A stretch of DNA of 64,000 bases from Streptomyces panaciradicis (GTDB taxonomy: Bacteria > Actinomycetota > Actinomycetes > Streptomycetales > Streptomycetaceae), in assembly GCF_023516615.1 (NCBI RefSeq), contig NZ_JAMGBF010000078.1:1-64000 (forward strand), written 5' to 3'. Under the pieces are notes generated by a model. It searched no databases and had not been told where the DNA came from. It saw only the letters and a program-made list of their open reading frames with translations. The position numbers and the translations under genes were made by a program. Shown piece after piece: positions 7,624 to 17,323 of this stretch (positions are counted from its first letter, which is position 1; each line of letters opens with the position of its first letter).

Positions 7624-9686
7624 CGGGCGGCAGGGTGAAGGCCCCCGTAGAGGTGGAACTACAGCTTGTCGCCGGCACCGAGGACGAGCCAGGGCACACC
7701 ATACGGCTGTCGGTGGACGGCGGCCCTGTGACGACGGCTCCGCTGGGGGATCTGGGCAGGGTCGAGGAACTCACGAAGGTCTTCGACCGGGGCGTGGGCG
7801 AGAACGACCGCGAGCAGGCAGGCGAGCGGCTGTTCTCCGCACTCCTCGACGGGGACCTCGGGACCGTATGGACAGAACTACGCTCCCGCGCGACACCGCG
7901 CCGGCCATTGCGTATCCGCATGGATATCGAGGCACCGGAGCTGCGTCCGTTGCCCTGGGAGTTGCTCCGCCATCAGGGCCAATGGCTCTGGCGCAGGCCG
8001 GAACTGCGCTGGAGACGCGGCGTCGCCGATGATTCTCCAATCGCCGAAGTCCGGGAACTCGGCCCCCTGCGGGCTCTCCTCGTCGTATGTAATCCTCCCC
8101 ACGACGACCGGCTCCTGGCCGAGCAGGAGCTCGCCACGATCTCCGGCGCCCTAGAGCATCCGGGCCGCACCCACCTGGAGGTGCTCGACGCGCCCCGCGA
8201 CGCGACCGAACTCGCCGAACGTATCGACAGGTTGCGTCCGCACATCGTGCACTTCATCGGCCACGGCATGCCACGCCCCGGGGCAGGCAGTCCCGTGCTC
8301 GTCTTCGTGCCGGCACACGAGGGGGCGGCCGACTGGGAGCTGACCGCGGAGGCGATCGCCGACCTCACCCACTGGCATCCGCTGCTAGTAGTTCTCAACG
8401 CCTGCCACTCGGGCAAGGCTGATCCCGCCGACTGGATAGGCGGCATGGCGCACGCTTTCCTAGATGCGGGCACGAAGGCCGTCATCTCGATGCAGGACGA
8501 CATGGACTCGGACGCGGCCGTGGCTTTCTCCGCGAAGTTCTACGAGGAGCTGGGGCACGCGCGCCCGTTGGACGACGCTGTGGCCGCCGCCCGCTCCCAC
8601 CTCGCCAGACACCAGGCGAACAGCGGATCGTGGTCTCTTCCGGTGCTCCTCACCCGGTGCGCCCCTGATCTGGTGCTGCCCATCGACTCCTCGCTCCCGC
8701 CGAACAGTTCGGTCGACGACATCCGCCGCTGCAGGCAGTACGTCGAACTCAAACGGTTCGTAGGACGCTCCGAGGAGCGGCGGCTGGCCTGGTGGGCGCT
8801 GGATGATCCCGCCCTCACGCCGAGCCGCGCAGATCGTCCCGTGCTGGTGATCGGCGGTCACTCCCAGACCAACAGCGCGAAAACCGGCAAGACGTGGCTC
8901 ACCAATTGGTGCCTCGTCACATGGTTCTTGCGCGGGCACCACGTCGTCTCGGTCAACCTCAAGGCGCCCCTCGTCGCCCCGGCGGACGTACCCACGGCAG
9001 GCAGCCGCGTCCGACACAAAGACTGGCTCTCGGCACTACGGCTGATCCGCCAGGAGGCGACATCCCCCGAGCAGTTGTGCCAGCTGCCTGAGACCGCCTT
9101 CGGCAAATTCAACGCCGTACTCAACCACCTGGCAGGCGCCTCCGCTCTGCCGGGCGCCGAGCTGGAGCCCGCGGAAGACGCGTGGCTGCCGTTCAACGAC
9201 GAGATAGGCGACCCTTACGACAAACGCAAGGCTATTGTCGTGGACGCGTTTGTCCACGCGCTACGGACCGCCACTGCGGGGCAGCCTCTCGTCCTGGCTC
9301 TCGACCATGCCGAGAGCGTCATGCCCGGAGCCTTCACGGAGATCCTGTACAAGTTGATGGTGCGACCGATCGCCTACGGCCACGCCGCCCCGCTGCGACT
9401 CATCATCGTCGCCCCCGACACATGGCTGAGCGATGTCCTGCCCGACAGCGACTCGCACATGCTGGGGAGGGTGAGCGTCGGCGACTTTGACAGCGCCCAG
9501 TTCATGCGACTCTCCCGGGCGTACGCGCGTCGCCTCGGCGTTCCACTCGACGAACGGATGGAGCAGGCGCTGGAGGGCATCAGCCGGCTCATGGCCCCGC
9601 ACTTCGGCGTCGAGACCTTCGAGCACCTTACTCAGGTCCTGCCGCAGTGGCGGACGGCCAGAGCGCAACAGGGGGTCCTGCGATGA
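7620..9686 (+). CDS. CHAT-domain caspase-like protease fused to a P-loop NTPase region
   Basis: 688 residues; the ATG overlaps the preceding stop. Residues about 1-140 form the usual lead-in to CHAT, ending in 'LPWELL'. The CHAT domain (about 145-345) has the catalytic dyad: H215 in 'HFIGHG' and C262 in 'LNACHSG'. From about 370 a second module begins, with 'SAKTGKTW' (K424, a Walker A-like loop lacking the first Gly) and 'LVLALDHAES' (D562, Walker B-like), so a diverged NTPase is likely. CHAT proteases are clan CD cysteine peptidases that cleave a partner on activation. The neighbours suggest that the unknown protein upstream is the substrate and that the STAND protein downstream is the sensor; this is inferred from gene order. 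Confidence 0.85.
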   Translation: MTGGRVKAPVEVELQLVAGTEDEPGHTIRLSVDGGPVTTAPLGDLGRVEELTKVFDRGVGENDREQAGERLFSALLDGDLGTVWTELRSRATPRRPLRIRMDIEAPELRPLPWELLRHQGQWLWRRPELRWRRGVADDSPIAEVRELGPLRALLVVCNPPHDDRLLAEQELATISGALEHPGRTHLEVLDAPRDATELAERIDRLRPHIVHFIGHGMPRPGAGSPVLVFVPAHEGAADWELTAEAIADLTHWHPLLVVLNACHSGKADPADWIGGMAHAFLDAGTKAVISMQDDMDSDAAVAFSAKFYEELGHARPLDDAVAAARSHLARHQANSGSWSLPVLLTRCAPDLVLPIDSSLPPNSSVDDIRRCRQYVELKRFVGRSEERRLAWWALDDPALTPSRADRPVLVIGGHSQTNSAKTGKTWLTNWCLVTWFLRGHHVVSVNLKAPLVAPADVPTAGSRVRHKDWLSALRLIRQEATSPEQLCQLPETAFGKFNAVLNHLAGASALPGAELEPAEDAWLPFNDEIGDPYDKRKAIVVDAFVHALRTATAGQPLVLALDHAESVMPGAFTEILYKLMVRPIAYGHAAPLRLIIVAPDTWLSDVLPDSDSHMLGRVSVGDFDSAQFMRLSRAYARRLGVPLDERMEQALEGISRLMAPHFGVETFEHLTQVLPQWRTARAQQGVLR

Positions 9687-12600
9687 CGGACGCCCTTGCG
9701 GAGATCACTCGCCGCCTCGCCTCCGGTGAGAGCCTCGAGGCCATCGCCCGCTCCCAGCGGCCGCCTCACTGGGCGCCTGCGCTGCGTGTCTGTGCCGTGG
9801 CCCGCACATTCGACGCCACCCTGTACGAGGCCGTGCTCGGTCCCACGGCGGCCGAACACGGAGACGGTGACGCACCAGGCCTGGTCGAACTGCTCCATGA
9901 GCGTGCGATCCAACCGGCGGGTGGCCTCCATCGGACGTACACACTCTCGGAGCAGGACCGCACCTCCTACTTTCTCGACTGGATCGGTACCGGCACCGGC
10001 ACTCAGGCCGCGCCCGCTGCACTCCTCAGTCTCGAACGCAGGATCGCCGACCAGCGACTCGCTGAAGGAGACCACGCCGAAGCAGTACGGCACCTGCTGC
10101 TGCCTTCTGCCGAGGATGCGCTCGCCCTCTTCCACGACCAGTTCACCGCGGCTGACCGGCGACGCGACTTCGCTGCCTGCCAAGACCTCGTCGACGCGCT
10201 CGGCGACCCCGACCGCCTCCCCTACCTCCCTCCCGACATCTCCGAACTCGCCTTGGACCGAGCCGGATACGTGCGCGCGCGCGACCACTGGGCCGCCGAC
10301 TTCGCCCGCTCAGCGCAGTTCCTCAAGCCCACCGAGCTCCTTCTTGACGCAGAGCAGTTACTCGCTGGAGAACAGCAGGTGTGGCAGCTGTACGCACCGG
10401 GAGGCGCGGGCAAGACGATGCAGTTGCGATGGCTCGTATCCCGGTACTGCGTACCGGCACCGCGCGACGTGCCTTGTGCCCGGATCGACTTCGATGTGGT
10501 CAACCCAAACGCGGTCGGACGGCATCCCTGGCTCCTGCTGCTGGAGATGGCCGATCAGTTCGGCCGCCGGCTGTCCGGTCGTCCCTTCGAGTCCCTGACC
10601 GCCGGCTACGGCGTCCACCGCGTCCTGCTCGACCGCATGCCCTCCAATCCGAGCAGCGAAGCCGCCGCGACTATCGACAGCCTCGACACATACGCGATCG
10701 AGGCGGAGCTCGTTGCCGGCTTCGCGAACCGGCTGAACCTCGCCGTCGCCGGTCGCCCGGCCGTCCTGGTCATCGACACGCTCGAGGAACTCCTGCTCCA
10801 CGGCCAGGCAGAAGCGGAACGCCTGCTGCGCATGTTCTCCGCCCTCTTGGATCTCTGCCCAGGGCTCCGACTCATCCTCGCCGGCCGCTACAACCTGCGC
10901 ACCCGGCTCCCCAAGGGGCTCAGAAGCTTGCGGAAGCACCAGGTCAAGCACATGAAGGTGCGCCCGTTCACCATGAGCCAGGCGCGCACCTACCTTACGG
11001 ACGTGCGAGGCATCAGGAACCCCCAGTTGGTCCGCACCGCTGTGCGAAAGGCGCGCGGTCTGCCCTTCGCATTGGCCCTGCTCGCCGACCTCGTCGAACA
11101 CGACCCGTACATCACCGCGGCGGAGCTCGAGGCGTGCGACGAGCCGCTCGTCCGCTACCTCATCGACCGGGTGGTCCGCCGGATCGACGATCCCGCGGTG
11201 CGCTGGCTGCTGCGCTACGGCGTGATCCCGCGCCGCCTGCGCAAGGAGGACGTGTTCACCGTCATGCGCCCCTGGCTGGCCAGAGGCATCACCGACACGT
11301 CCGAGGCAGACGACCCGCGCAAGGACAACCACCATCTGCGGGGCAGCGAAGACGTCTTCCCGTTCGCCGCAGCCGAACCCACCGACGATGACCTGGAACG
11401 CTCCTGGCAACGGCTTCTCGACTACGCGGGCAGTTCTTCCTGGGTGTCACGACAGCCTGGTGACGACAGCACCGTCGTATTCCATGCGAACGTGCTGGCA
11501 CCGATGCGCCTACTGATTTCCGGCCACCAAGTGTACGGCGAGCTGCACCACGCGTTCGTCGCGCACTTCGAGGGATTGGCCGAGGCACGCCCTGAGCAAT
11601 GGGTCGTCTGCACCAAGGAAGCGACGTATCACCGTTTCCAAGCTGGGGATCCCGCGGCGGAAGAGGTGTGGAGCGAGGCTCTCCTCAAAGCGGGCACGAC
11701 GGAGCCGCCCGACAAGGCGCGAGAACTCGCCGAGGAAGTCCTCGGCGAGGAATACCTGGAGAGGGGACGACCCCGCATCCGCGCGGACGGGGAGCCGCTC
11801 ATCAAACTGACGGCGGTCATGGGCGCTCATCTGGCCGTCGCAGGGACGGTCGCGCACCGCTATCTCAACTCCCCCGTGGTCAACCCCTCGGACCCGGCCC
11901 TGAATGAGGTCGAACGCCGCCTGGCGCTCGTCGACCAATTGCAGCAGGGATCTACCTCACCCAGACACCGCGAGACGGCGCTCCACCTTCGCGCCATCGC
12001 CCTGTTCGGCCGCGGCAGACTCGATGAGGCTGCCGAACTGGTCCAGTCGGCCCTAGAGACCGAGCTCACCGACTGGACCCGGGAGAAGCTGCAGATCATT
12101 CTCTCGCGGGTGCAGGACCAGTTGAGCGACCCGGACGCCGAATCCACCTATCGCAGTGCCATGGAGACGGCACGGACACGGGGTGACGAGCAGAACGAGG
12201 CGCTCATCTCGTTGGAACTCGCCCAGAGCCTCGAGGACCGCGGCCGCGTCGACGAGGCCATCAACCTCCGTACCCAGGTGCCACAGACTGCCTCCAGGCA
12301 CAGCGGCACGCAGGCTCCGTCGGTCTACAACAGGGCCTTGCTGTCACTGGCCGGCGCACATCTCCTGGCCTTCGACGTCACCAAGAGCTTGGACGCCCTG
12401 CGAAAACTCGACCGCAAAGGCCCAGAGACGGCCTCGGCGCCGGAGCGCATCGAAGCCCGCCAACGTGAAGCACAAGCTTACGCGATGCTCGGCCGCTCTC
12501 GTCTCGCCCTCGCGGCGCTGGACCAGGCCGACCGGATCGCCCAATCGGACATCCACGACTCGACCCGGTACCGGTACCTGGCCGACATCGCCATGCGGCG

Positions 12601-14788
12601 CGGCCTCCTCTCAGGCGAGGTTCTGTCCGTGGACAGCGCGGAGCGGTCGTTCGCCCGGGCCACCGCCCTGTGGAGCGATCTCGGCTACCAGGACGGCCAT
12701 CCGGAGTGTCTGCTCCTGTACGCGCGTTTCCTCACCTACCACCTCGGCGACCTCCGCCGGGCCGCGCAGGCCCTCCAGCACCTGCAGGAGGTGGATACAG
12801 CAGGGGAACACACTGTCGCGGCGGCGTTGCTGTGGCACGACCTGGCTTTTCGGACCTTCGACGTCCCGGATCCCTCGTTGCTCAGCATTCCGTTGAGGTC
12901 GCGAAAGGACCTGCTCGACGGGGGCGTCGCCGCCGTGCTCGCCGCCCCGGGCCGAGCCAGCGCTTTGGCAGAGGCGTTGGCCGACGTGCAACCGCCGGAG
13001 GCACGCCTGGCAGCCCTCGACGGGCTGTCCCGATGCGGCGCTCCTGAAGGTGATCCGCTTCCCGAACTCGAGCTGCTCCGGCCGCTCTTCTCCCCCCTTG
13101 CCGACGCGGGACCCGCCACGGTCGACCGGTATGTGCGGCTGACCCGGCTGGCGGAGTTCGAGCGGGTGTCGGGGCGGCACACGGAAGCGACCCGCCTCAT
13201 GACGCAGGCACACGGGGGACTATGCGAGGCTGCCGAAGGCTCCGAACCGATGGCCAAGTGGCGCTGGGCACAGGCCCAAATCCGATTCAACGGGGTCCCG
13301 GAACGCCGGCTCAGCCGCTCGCTCTGCACTGTCGCCGCATCGGAGTCGCCGCTCATGCGGGCGACCGCGCTGTGGCTGCTGGCCCTCACCGAGAAGGGCA
13401 CCGAACAGAAACGCGCACTGCTGCACGACGCCTCAGAACAGCTGGGACTCGTTCAGCAGCCCTCCCTCTGGAACCAGTTCGTCCTGCGGTCGATCGCCAT
13501 GGCCAACGACGACGAGGCGACCCTTCAGATCGCGACACGCATGTCTGCCACTCTCGGCTACCGGCAGGAGGGGGAACGCCCGAGCGTCCCGTCCTCGTTC
13601 GGTGACACAGCATCGGAGCACGAAGACGTGTACCGCGTGGACACCTCGTTCCGCGTGACAAGCGCCCCCCTACCCACCGCCTACGCTCTGTCCGCCAACT
13701 GGCGCGATCTCACATCCGCCAACTCCGGTTCTCTGCGCCGCCAGCGCCGGGGGATCCCGCCGCTTCAGGCGATGCGGCTACAGGTCGACGACATCCTGGC
13801 GCATGCGTTCCCGTGGGAACTTGCCTTCATCGAACACCGTCTTCCGCCGTACCGCACTCTTCCCGAGGCCGCCGAGACCGCCGACGTCCGCGCAGTCCAG
13901 GCAGCTTTGAATGCGCAAACGAAGACCAAACTGGTCATCGACGGCCGATGGGGCCACCTTACTCACGCGGCTTTGACGGGATTCGTTGTCGGGGTAATCG
14001 CCGCCCTGCCAGCCGCCGTCCTGTCGGCCGGGGCGGTTCCGGCGGCGGCGACGGAGCTCGTCCGAAGGTCGCGCGAGCGGGCCAGGGCCCGATCCCGCCC
14101 ACAGGCGCTCGTCCTCGCCTGCGACCCAACCTACGACAACCAATCGTATGCTGCCTCCGTATCGGCTCCGACGTCACGTGCGGTGCTCGGCGCGTATCAC
14201 GCCCACGGCTTCGCAACGCATGAGGCCCGCTCACTTCGCGTTCTGCCGAAGCTGCAGGACCCACCGGCCGTCATCCACATCAGCGCCCCGCTGCGCCTGG
14301 CTGGCGGCATCAACCCGTGCTTCGACCTGTCGGCGGCCGAGCTGAGTCACAGCGAGCGGCTGAACCGGACCGCTACGGGTGGCGACCTCGAGCCGGAACA
14401 GCTCGTTGCATGGCTCAAGCAGTTCGAACCCGGCACACAGCCCCTGGTCGTTCTCGACCCGCCGCGGCCCGGTTCACCGGCCGACATTCCCCTCCAGCTG
14501 GTGCTGCGCAATCTATTCGCAGCGAACCTGTTCTCCTCGGGACACGCTCCTTCCGTTCTGGGCATCGGCCTGTTGCGCGGCACGCGCAAACCACAGACCG
14601 ACCTTCTGGCACGGGCCCTGCGGGCGGACATCCCGCTACTGCGCCTCCTCGCGGATCTGCGCGGGCACACCGACCCTGCCGTCCTCACCGCCAACTGGGG
14701 AGAGGACAACCTCGAACGGCTCTGCGTCTCCTTGTTTGCCAGCCCGGCCACGCTCCGCGTCTCCGAGGCGGAGGCCACGCACCCGTGA
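9683..14788 (+). CDS. large STAND NTPase with helical repeats and a degenerate CHAT-like C-terminus
   Basis: 1701 residues; ATG at 9683 overlaps the CHAT stop. An N-terminal winged-helix-like region (1-100) is followed by a NACHT/STAND-type NTPase: Walker A 'APGGAGKT' (K244, T245), Walker B 'AVLVIDTLEEL' (D365) and a sensor-like 'LILAGRYNLRTRLP'. Residues about 760-1330 are TPR-like helical repeats, the expected ligand sensor. The C-terminus has the pre-CHAT motif 'FPWELAF' and then a CHAT-like core without catalytic residues: 'VIHISAPLRL' (H1532 kept, catalytic His position Pro) and 'VVLDPPRPGSP' in place of the Cys motif. Between them, around 1401-1435, lies a stretch resembling a peptidoglycan-binding repeat. 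Codon 226 (10358-10360) is TTA. The role as sensor and oligomerising switch is inferred from the family. Confidence 0.82.
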   Translation: MTDALAEITRRLASGESLEAIARSQRPPHWAPALRVCAVARTFDATLYEAVLGPTAAEHGDGDAPGLVELLHERAIQPAGGLHRTYTLSEQDRTSYFLDWIGTGTGTQAAPAALLSLERRIADQRLAEGDHAEAVRHLLLPSAEDALALFHDQFTAADRRRDFAACQDLVDALGDPDRLPYLPPDISELALDRAGYVRARDHWAADFARSAQFLKPTELLLDAEQLLAGEQQVWQLYAPGGAGKTMQLRWLVSRYCVPAPRDVPCARIDFDVVNPNAVGRHPWLLLLEMADQFGRRLSGRPFESLTAGYGVHRVLLDRMPSNPSSEAAATIDSLDTYAIEAELVAGFANRLNLAVAGRPAVLVIDTLEELLLHGQAEAERLLRMFSALLDLCPGLRLILAGRYNLRTRLPKGLRSLRKHQVKHMKVRPFTMSQARTYLTDVRGIRNPQLVRTAVRKARGLPFALALLADLVEHDPYITAAELEACDEPLVRYLIDRVVRRIDDPAVRWLLRYGVIPRRLRKEDVFTVMRPWLARGITDTSEADDPRKDNHHLRGSEDVFPFAAAEPTDDDLERSWQRLLDYAGSSSWVSRQPGDDSTVVFHANVLAPMRLLISGHQVYGELHHAFVAHFEGLAEARPEQWVVCTKEATYHRFQAGDPAAEEVWSEALLKAGTTEPPDKARELAEEVLGEEYLERGRPRIRADGEPLIKLTAVMGAHLAVAGTVAHRYLNSPVVNPSDPALNEVERRLALVDQLQQGSTSPRHRETALHLRAIALFGRGRLDEAAELVQSALETELTDWTREKLQIILSRVQDQLSDPDAESTYRSAMETARTRGDEQNEALISLELAQSLEDRGRVDEAINLRTQVPQTASRHSGTQAPSVYNRALLSLAGAHLLAFDVTKSLDALRKLDRKGPETASAPERIEARQREAQAYAMLGRSRLALAALDQADRIAQSDIHDSTRYRYLADIAMRRGLLSGEVLSVDSAERSFARATALWSDLGYQDGHPECLLLYARFLTYHLGDLRRAAQALQHLQEVDTAGEHTVAAALLWHDLAFRTFDVPDPSLLSIPLRSRKDLLDGGVAAVLAAPGRASALAEALADVQPPEARLAALDGLSRCGAPEGDPLPELELLRPLFSPLADAGPATVDRYVRLTRLAEFERVSGRHTEATRLMTQAHGGLCEAAEGSEPMAKWRWAQAQIRFNGVPERRLSRSLCTVAASESPLMRATALWLLALTEKGTEQKRALLHDASEQLGLVQQPSLWNQFVLRSIAMANDDEATLQIATRMSATLGYRQEGERPSVPSSFGDTASEHEDVYRVDTSFRVTSAPLPTAYALSANWRDLTSANSGSLRRQRRGIPPLQAMRLQVDDILAHAFPWELAFIEHRLPPYRTLPEAAETADVRAVQAALNAQTKTKLVIDGRWGHLTHAALTGFVVGVIAALPAAVLSAGAVPAAATELVRRSRERARARSRPQALVLACDPTYDNQSYAASVSAPTSRAVLGAYHAHGFATHEARSLRVLPKLQDPPAVIHISAPLRLAGGINPCFDLSAAELSHSERLNRTATGGDLEPEQLVAWLKQFEPGTQPLVVLDPPRPGSPADIPLQLVLRNLFAANLFSSGHAPSVLGIGLLRGTRKPQTDLLARALRADIPLLRLLADLRGHTDPAVLTANWGEDNLERLCVSLFASPATLRVSEAEATHP

Positions 14789-16113
14789 CAGACGGACCGG
14801 ACATCCAGCCCCTTGCCCTCGACGCGGGCTTTCGCACCCGACGTGAAGCCGAGGTGCGCCACCTCCTTACGGGACTTGAGCAGGAGCTCACGGACTGGAA
14901 GGAAGCCGCCACGGCGCGAGGCCCACTCGAGAAGCACCAGTCACAGATCGAGAGCGCGGTGCGAGTCGTCGCAACCGCGCTCGAACAGCTAAGAAGCCTG
15001 CCCGCAGCCGAGCGTCTAGATAGGGCGCCGGAGCTCGTCCTCGACCTGCACCACCTGTGGGACTTCTTCCGCACCAAGCTGACGGTCCGACACATACCGC
15101 AGTACAAGCAGTTTTTGGATGCGGCAGACGAGTTGGCATGGGCGATCTACGAACCCGTACGACAGGCCGCAACCGACCCCTCATCGCCCCTCAGGGAACC
15201 GCCGCTCACCTTCCTCGCCCGCCACCCGGTACCCTTCGCCACCGCCCGCGGCAGCGACTTCGAGGACCTGCTGCCCTCGGGAGCACAACGCACCCTGACC
15301 GGACGCAGAGCCAGCCGCCATCTGCCCTTCCCCCTCATCGGCATCCCCTGGTCCGCGAGCCATCACCTTCCCTCCTTACTCGCCGCCGCCCACGAAACCG
15401 GTCACCACATCGAGGACGACCTGGATCTGGCCGAACCGCTGCTGACCCGCTTGCGGGAACGCACGGGCCTTCCAGCGGAACGTGTCTCGGTGTGGGAACC
15501 CTGGCTCGGTGAAGTCTTCGCTGACGTGTGCGCAACGCTCGCCTGCGGGGAGGCGTACGCGCGGACACTGGCCGACGCGCTTGCCACCACCAGGGACGTC
15601 GCCAGCGTCAGCGCCTATCCCCCGCCCCGACTGCGGCTTCAGGTGTGCAGCGCCACGCTTGCAGAACAGGCCACCGTCTCACGATCCGAGGATCACGGCA
15701 GCACCGAGCCAACGGCCGTGGTGCACGCCCTGATCCACGATGGTTTCCCGGAGCTCGGCGGCGCCACACTCGCCTCCCTGGTCGCACTGCGCCACCCTGA
15801 TCAGCTCCAACAGGCGAGCCTAAGACTCCGAAACGGACTGCGATCAGGGCGCAGAGATGTGCCAGGAGTGCTGGCGGCAGCAGCCCTAACCTTCCTCGAT
15901 GCCCCGGACGCCTACGACGACCACGCAATCGGCACCCGCGCCCTCCAGGAGGTTCTGTCCCTGGTCCCCCGCGGGGCGCGGGCCGGATCCGTCGCGGAGA
16001 ATCTGCTAGCTCTGCGGGACTCCGCCGCCGGACGTCAACTGTTTGACCTGCTCCACCGAGACGCTGCACCACAACAGCTCGTCGCCCGGAGCAGCAGGAT
16101 TGGACACCACTGA
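14785..16113 (+). CDS. HExxH zinc metallopeptidase-like protein of the CHAT/STAND cassette
   Basis: 442 residues; the GTG at 14785 overlaps the STAND stop (GTGA). It starts with a helical, possibly coiled-coil region (about 20-130). The motif 'HETGHH' (H203, E204, H207) follows, and 'GEVFADV' lies 36 residues after H207, supplying E243 as a likely third zinc ligand and D247. This is a gluzincin-like arrangement. There is no signal peptide, so it should act in the cytoplasm. Codon 198 (15376-15378), five codons before the active site, is TTA. I do not recognise the exact family. It could be a second effector or a processing enzyme of the cassette. Confidence 0.72.
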   Translation: MTDGPDIQPLALDAGFRTRREAEVRHLLTGLEQELTDWKEAATARGPLEKHQSQIESAVRVVATALEQLRSLPAAERLDRAPELVLDLHHLWDFFRTKLTVRHIPQYKQFLDAADELAWAIYEPVRQAATDPSSPLREPPLTFLARHPVPFATARGSDFEDLLPSGAQRTLTGRRASRHLPFPLIGIPWSASHHLPSLLAAAHETGHHIEDDLDLAEPLLTRLRERTGLPAERVSVWEPWLGEVFADVCATLACGEAYARTLADALATTRDVASVSAYPPPRLRLQVCSATLAEQATVSRSEDHGSTEPTAVVHALIHDGFPELGGATLASLVALRHPDQLQQASLRLRNGLRSGRRDVPGVLAAAALTFLDAPDAYDDHAIGTRALQEVLSLVPRGARAGSVAENLLALRDSAAGRQLFDLLHRDAAPQQLVARSSRIGHH

Positions 16114-16145
16114 GCGGGTGGTCCCAGGGTGCGAGAGCCCGACGG

Positions 16146-16180
16146 TCCGGGTGCCGGGCTCGGCGGGCCCGGCACCCGGA
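16146..16180. terminator. bidirectional terminator closing the cassette
   Basis: Perfect 14-bp arms (16146-16159 and 16167-16180) surround a 7-nt loop. It sits between the convergent metallopeptidase and glycerol-channel genes. Confidence 0.85.
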
Positions 16181-16197
16181 GCGCGTGTCTCACCGGT

Positions 16198-17136
16198 CTA
16201 CTCCTCCACCACCGGACGCGTCCGGCCCGGCTCGGGCAGTTCGCCCATCTTGTCGCGCACGTTCAGGACGTCCCCGATGAACAGGTCGTAGACCAGCACA
16301 CCGATGACGCCGCCGATCAGCGGCCCGACGATCGGGATCCACCAGTAGGCGCTGAAGGCACCCGACAAGGAACCTGGCAGAGCCAGCTCCTTCCATCCCG
16401 CGATCCAGGTGAACAGGCGGGGACCGAAGTCACGGGCCGGGTTGATGGCGTACCCCGCGTTCGCGCCGAAGGACATGCCGATGGCGGCCACCACGAAGCC
16501 GATCAGCAGCGGTCCGAGGTTCGCCTGCACCGCCGTGTTGCGCATGTCGATCAGGGCGACGACCAGCATCACCAGGAAGGCGGTACCGACGATCTGGTCG
16601 ATCAGTGGCCCCCAGATCCCGCCGTGGAAGTACGGCGCCGGGAACGTGCCGAAGATCGAGAACGAGGCCAGTGTGTGGCCGTTGGTCTTCGGGCCCTTCA
16701 TGGCGCCGTCGAAGGCGCCGATCGCGTTGTGGTAGACGCCGTAGACCAGCGCCGCCCCGGTGAAGGCCCCGACGAGCTGGGACCCCCAGTAGGGCAGGAC
16801 CTTGGCCCAGGCGAACTTGCGGCGCACCGCGAAGGCCAGGGTCACGGCGGGGTTGAGGTGGGCGCCGCTGACGCCGCCGGCGACGTAGATGCCGAAGACG
16901 ACCGCCATGGCCCAGCCCCAGGTGATGAGGAGCCAGTCCCCCACCCCGACGAAGATCGTGGTGGGTCCCGAGGTTCGGCCGGATCCGGGCAGTGCCGCGA
17001 CCGCCATGGCGACCACACCGCATCCGAAGGAGATGAGGACGAACGTCCCGAGGAACTCCGATAGGCATTCGCCCAGGAGACCCCCGCGACTTCTGAGCCT
17101 GGAGGGTTTCACCAGGGGAGGGATTTCCACAGCCAT
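16198..17136 (-). CDS. glpF: MIP-family glycerol facilitator
   Basis: 312 residues with six membrane helices. Both pore half-helix motifs are present: 'HLNPAVT' and 'INPARDFGPR'. The aspartate after the second NPAR is typical of glycerol facilitators rather than water-only aquaporins. It should conduct glycerol and small polyols across the cytoplasmic membrane. A long N-terminal cytoplasmic extension precedes the first helix. Unlike the classic glp operon, no kinase or dehydrogenase lies beside it. Confidence 0.88.
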   Translation of the reverse strand: MAVEIPPLVKPSRLRSRGGLLGECLSEFLGTFVLISFGCGVVAMAVAALPGSGRTSGPTTIFVGVGDWLLITWGWAMAVVFGIYVAGGVSGAHLNPAVTLAFAVRRKFAWAKVLPYWGSQLVGAFTGAALVYGVYHNAIGAFDGAMKGPKTNGHTLASFSIFGTFPAPYFHGGIWGPLIDQIVGTAFLVMLVVALIDMRNTAVQANLGPLLIGFVVAAIGMSFGANAGYAINPARDFGPRLFTWIAGWKELALPGSLSGAFSAYWWIPIVGPLIGGVIGVLVYDLFIGDVLNVRDKMGELPEPGRTRPVVEE

Positions 17137-17323
17137 GTCGGCCCCCTTGGAGATTGGTTCCGGTCAGCACCACCATCGTCCGCCGGAGCCTCGCCCACCG
17201 CCAGGCAGAGTGCACCAATTCGTACACAAGGCCGTATCCCGGGGGTAATGGATACCGGCACTGTCCAAGGCCTGGCCGGCGGACGCGGGGCCGTCGGCCG
17301 CCCGAATTCTCGGGGCGGCAGGC

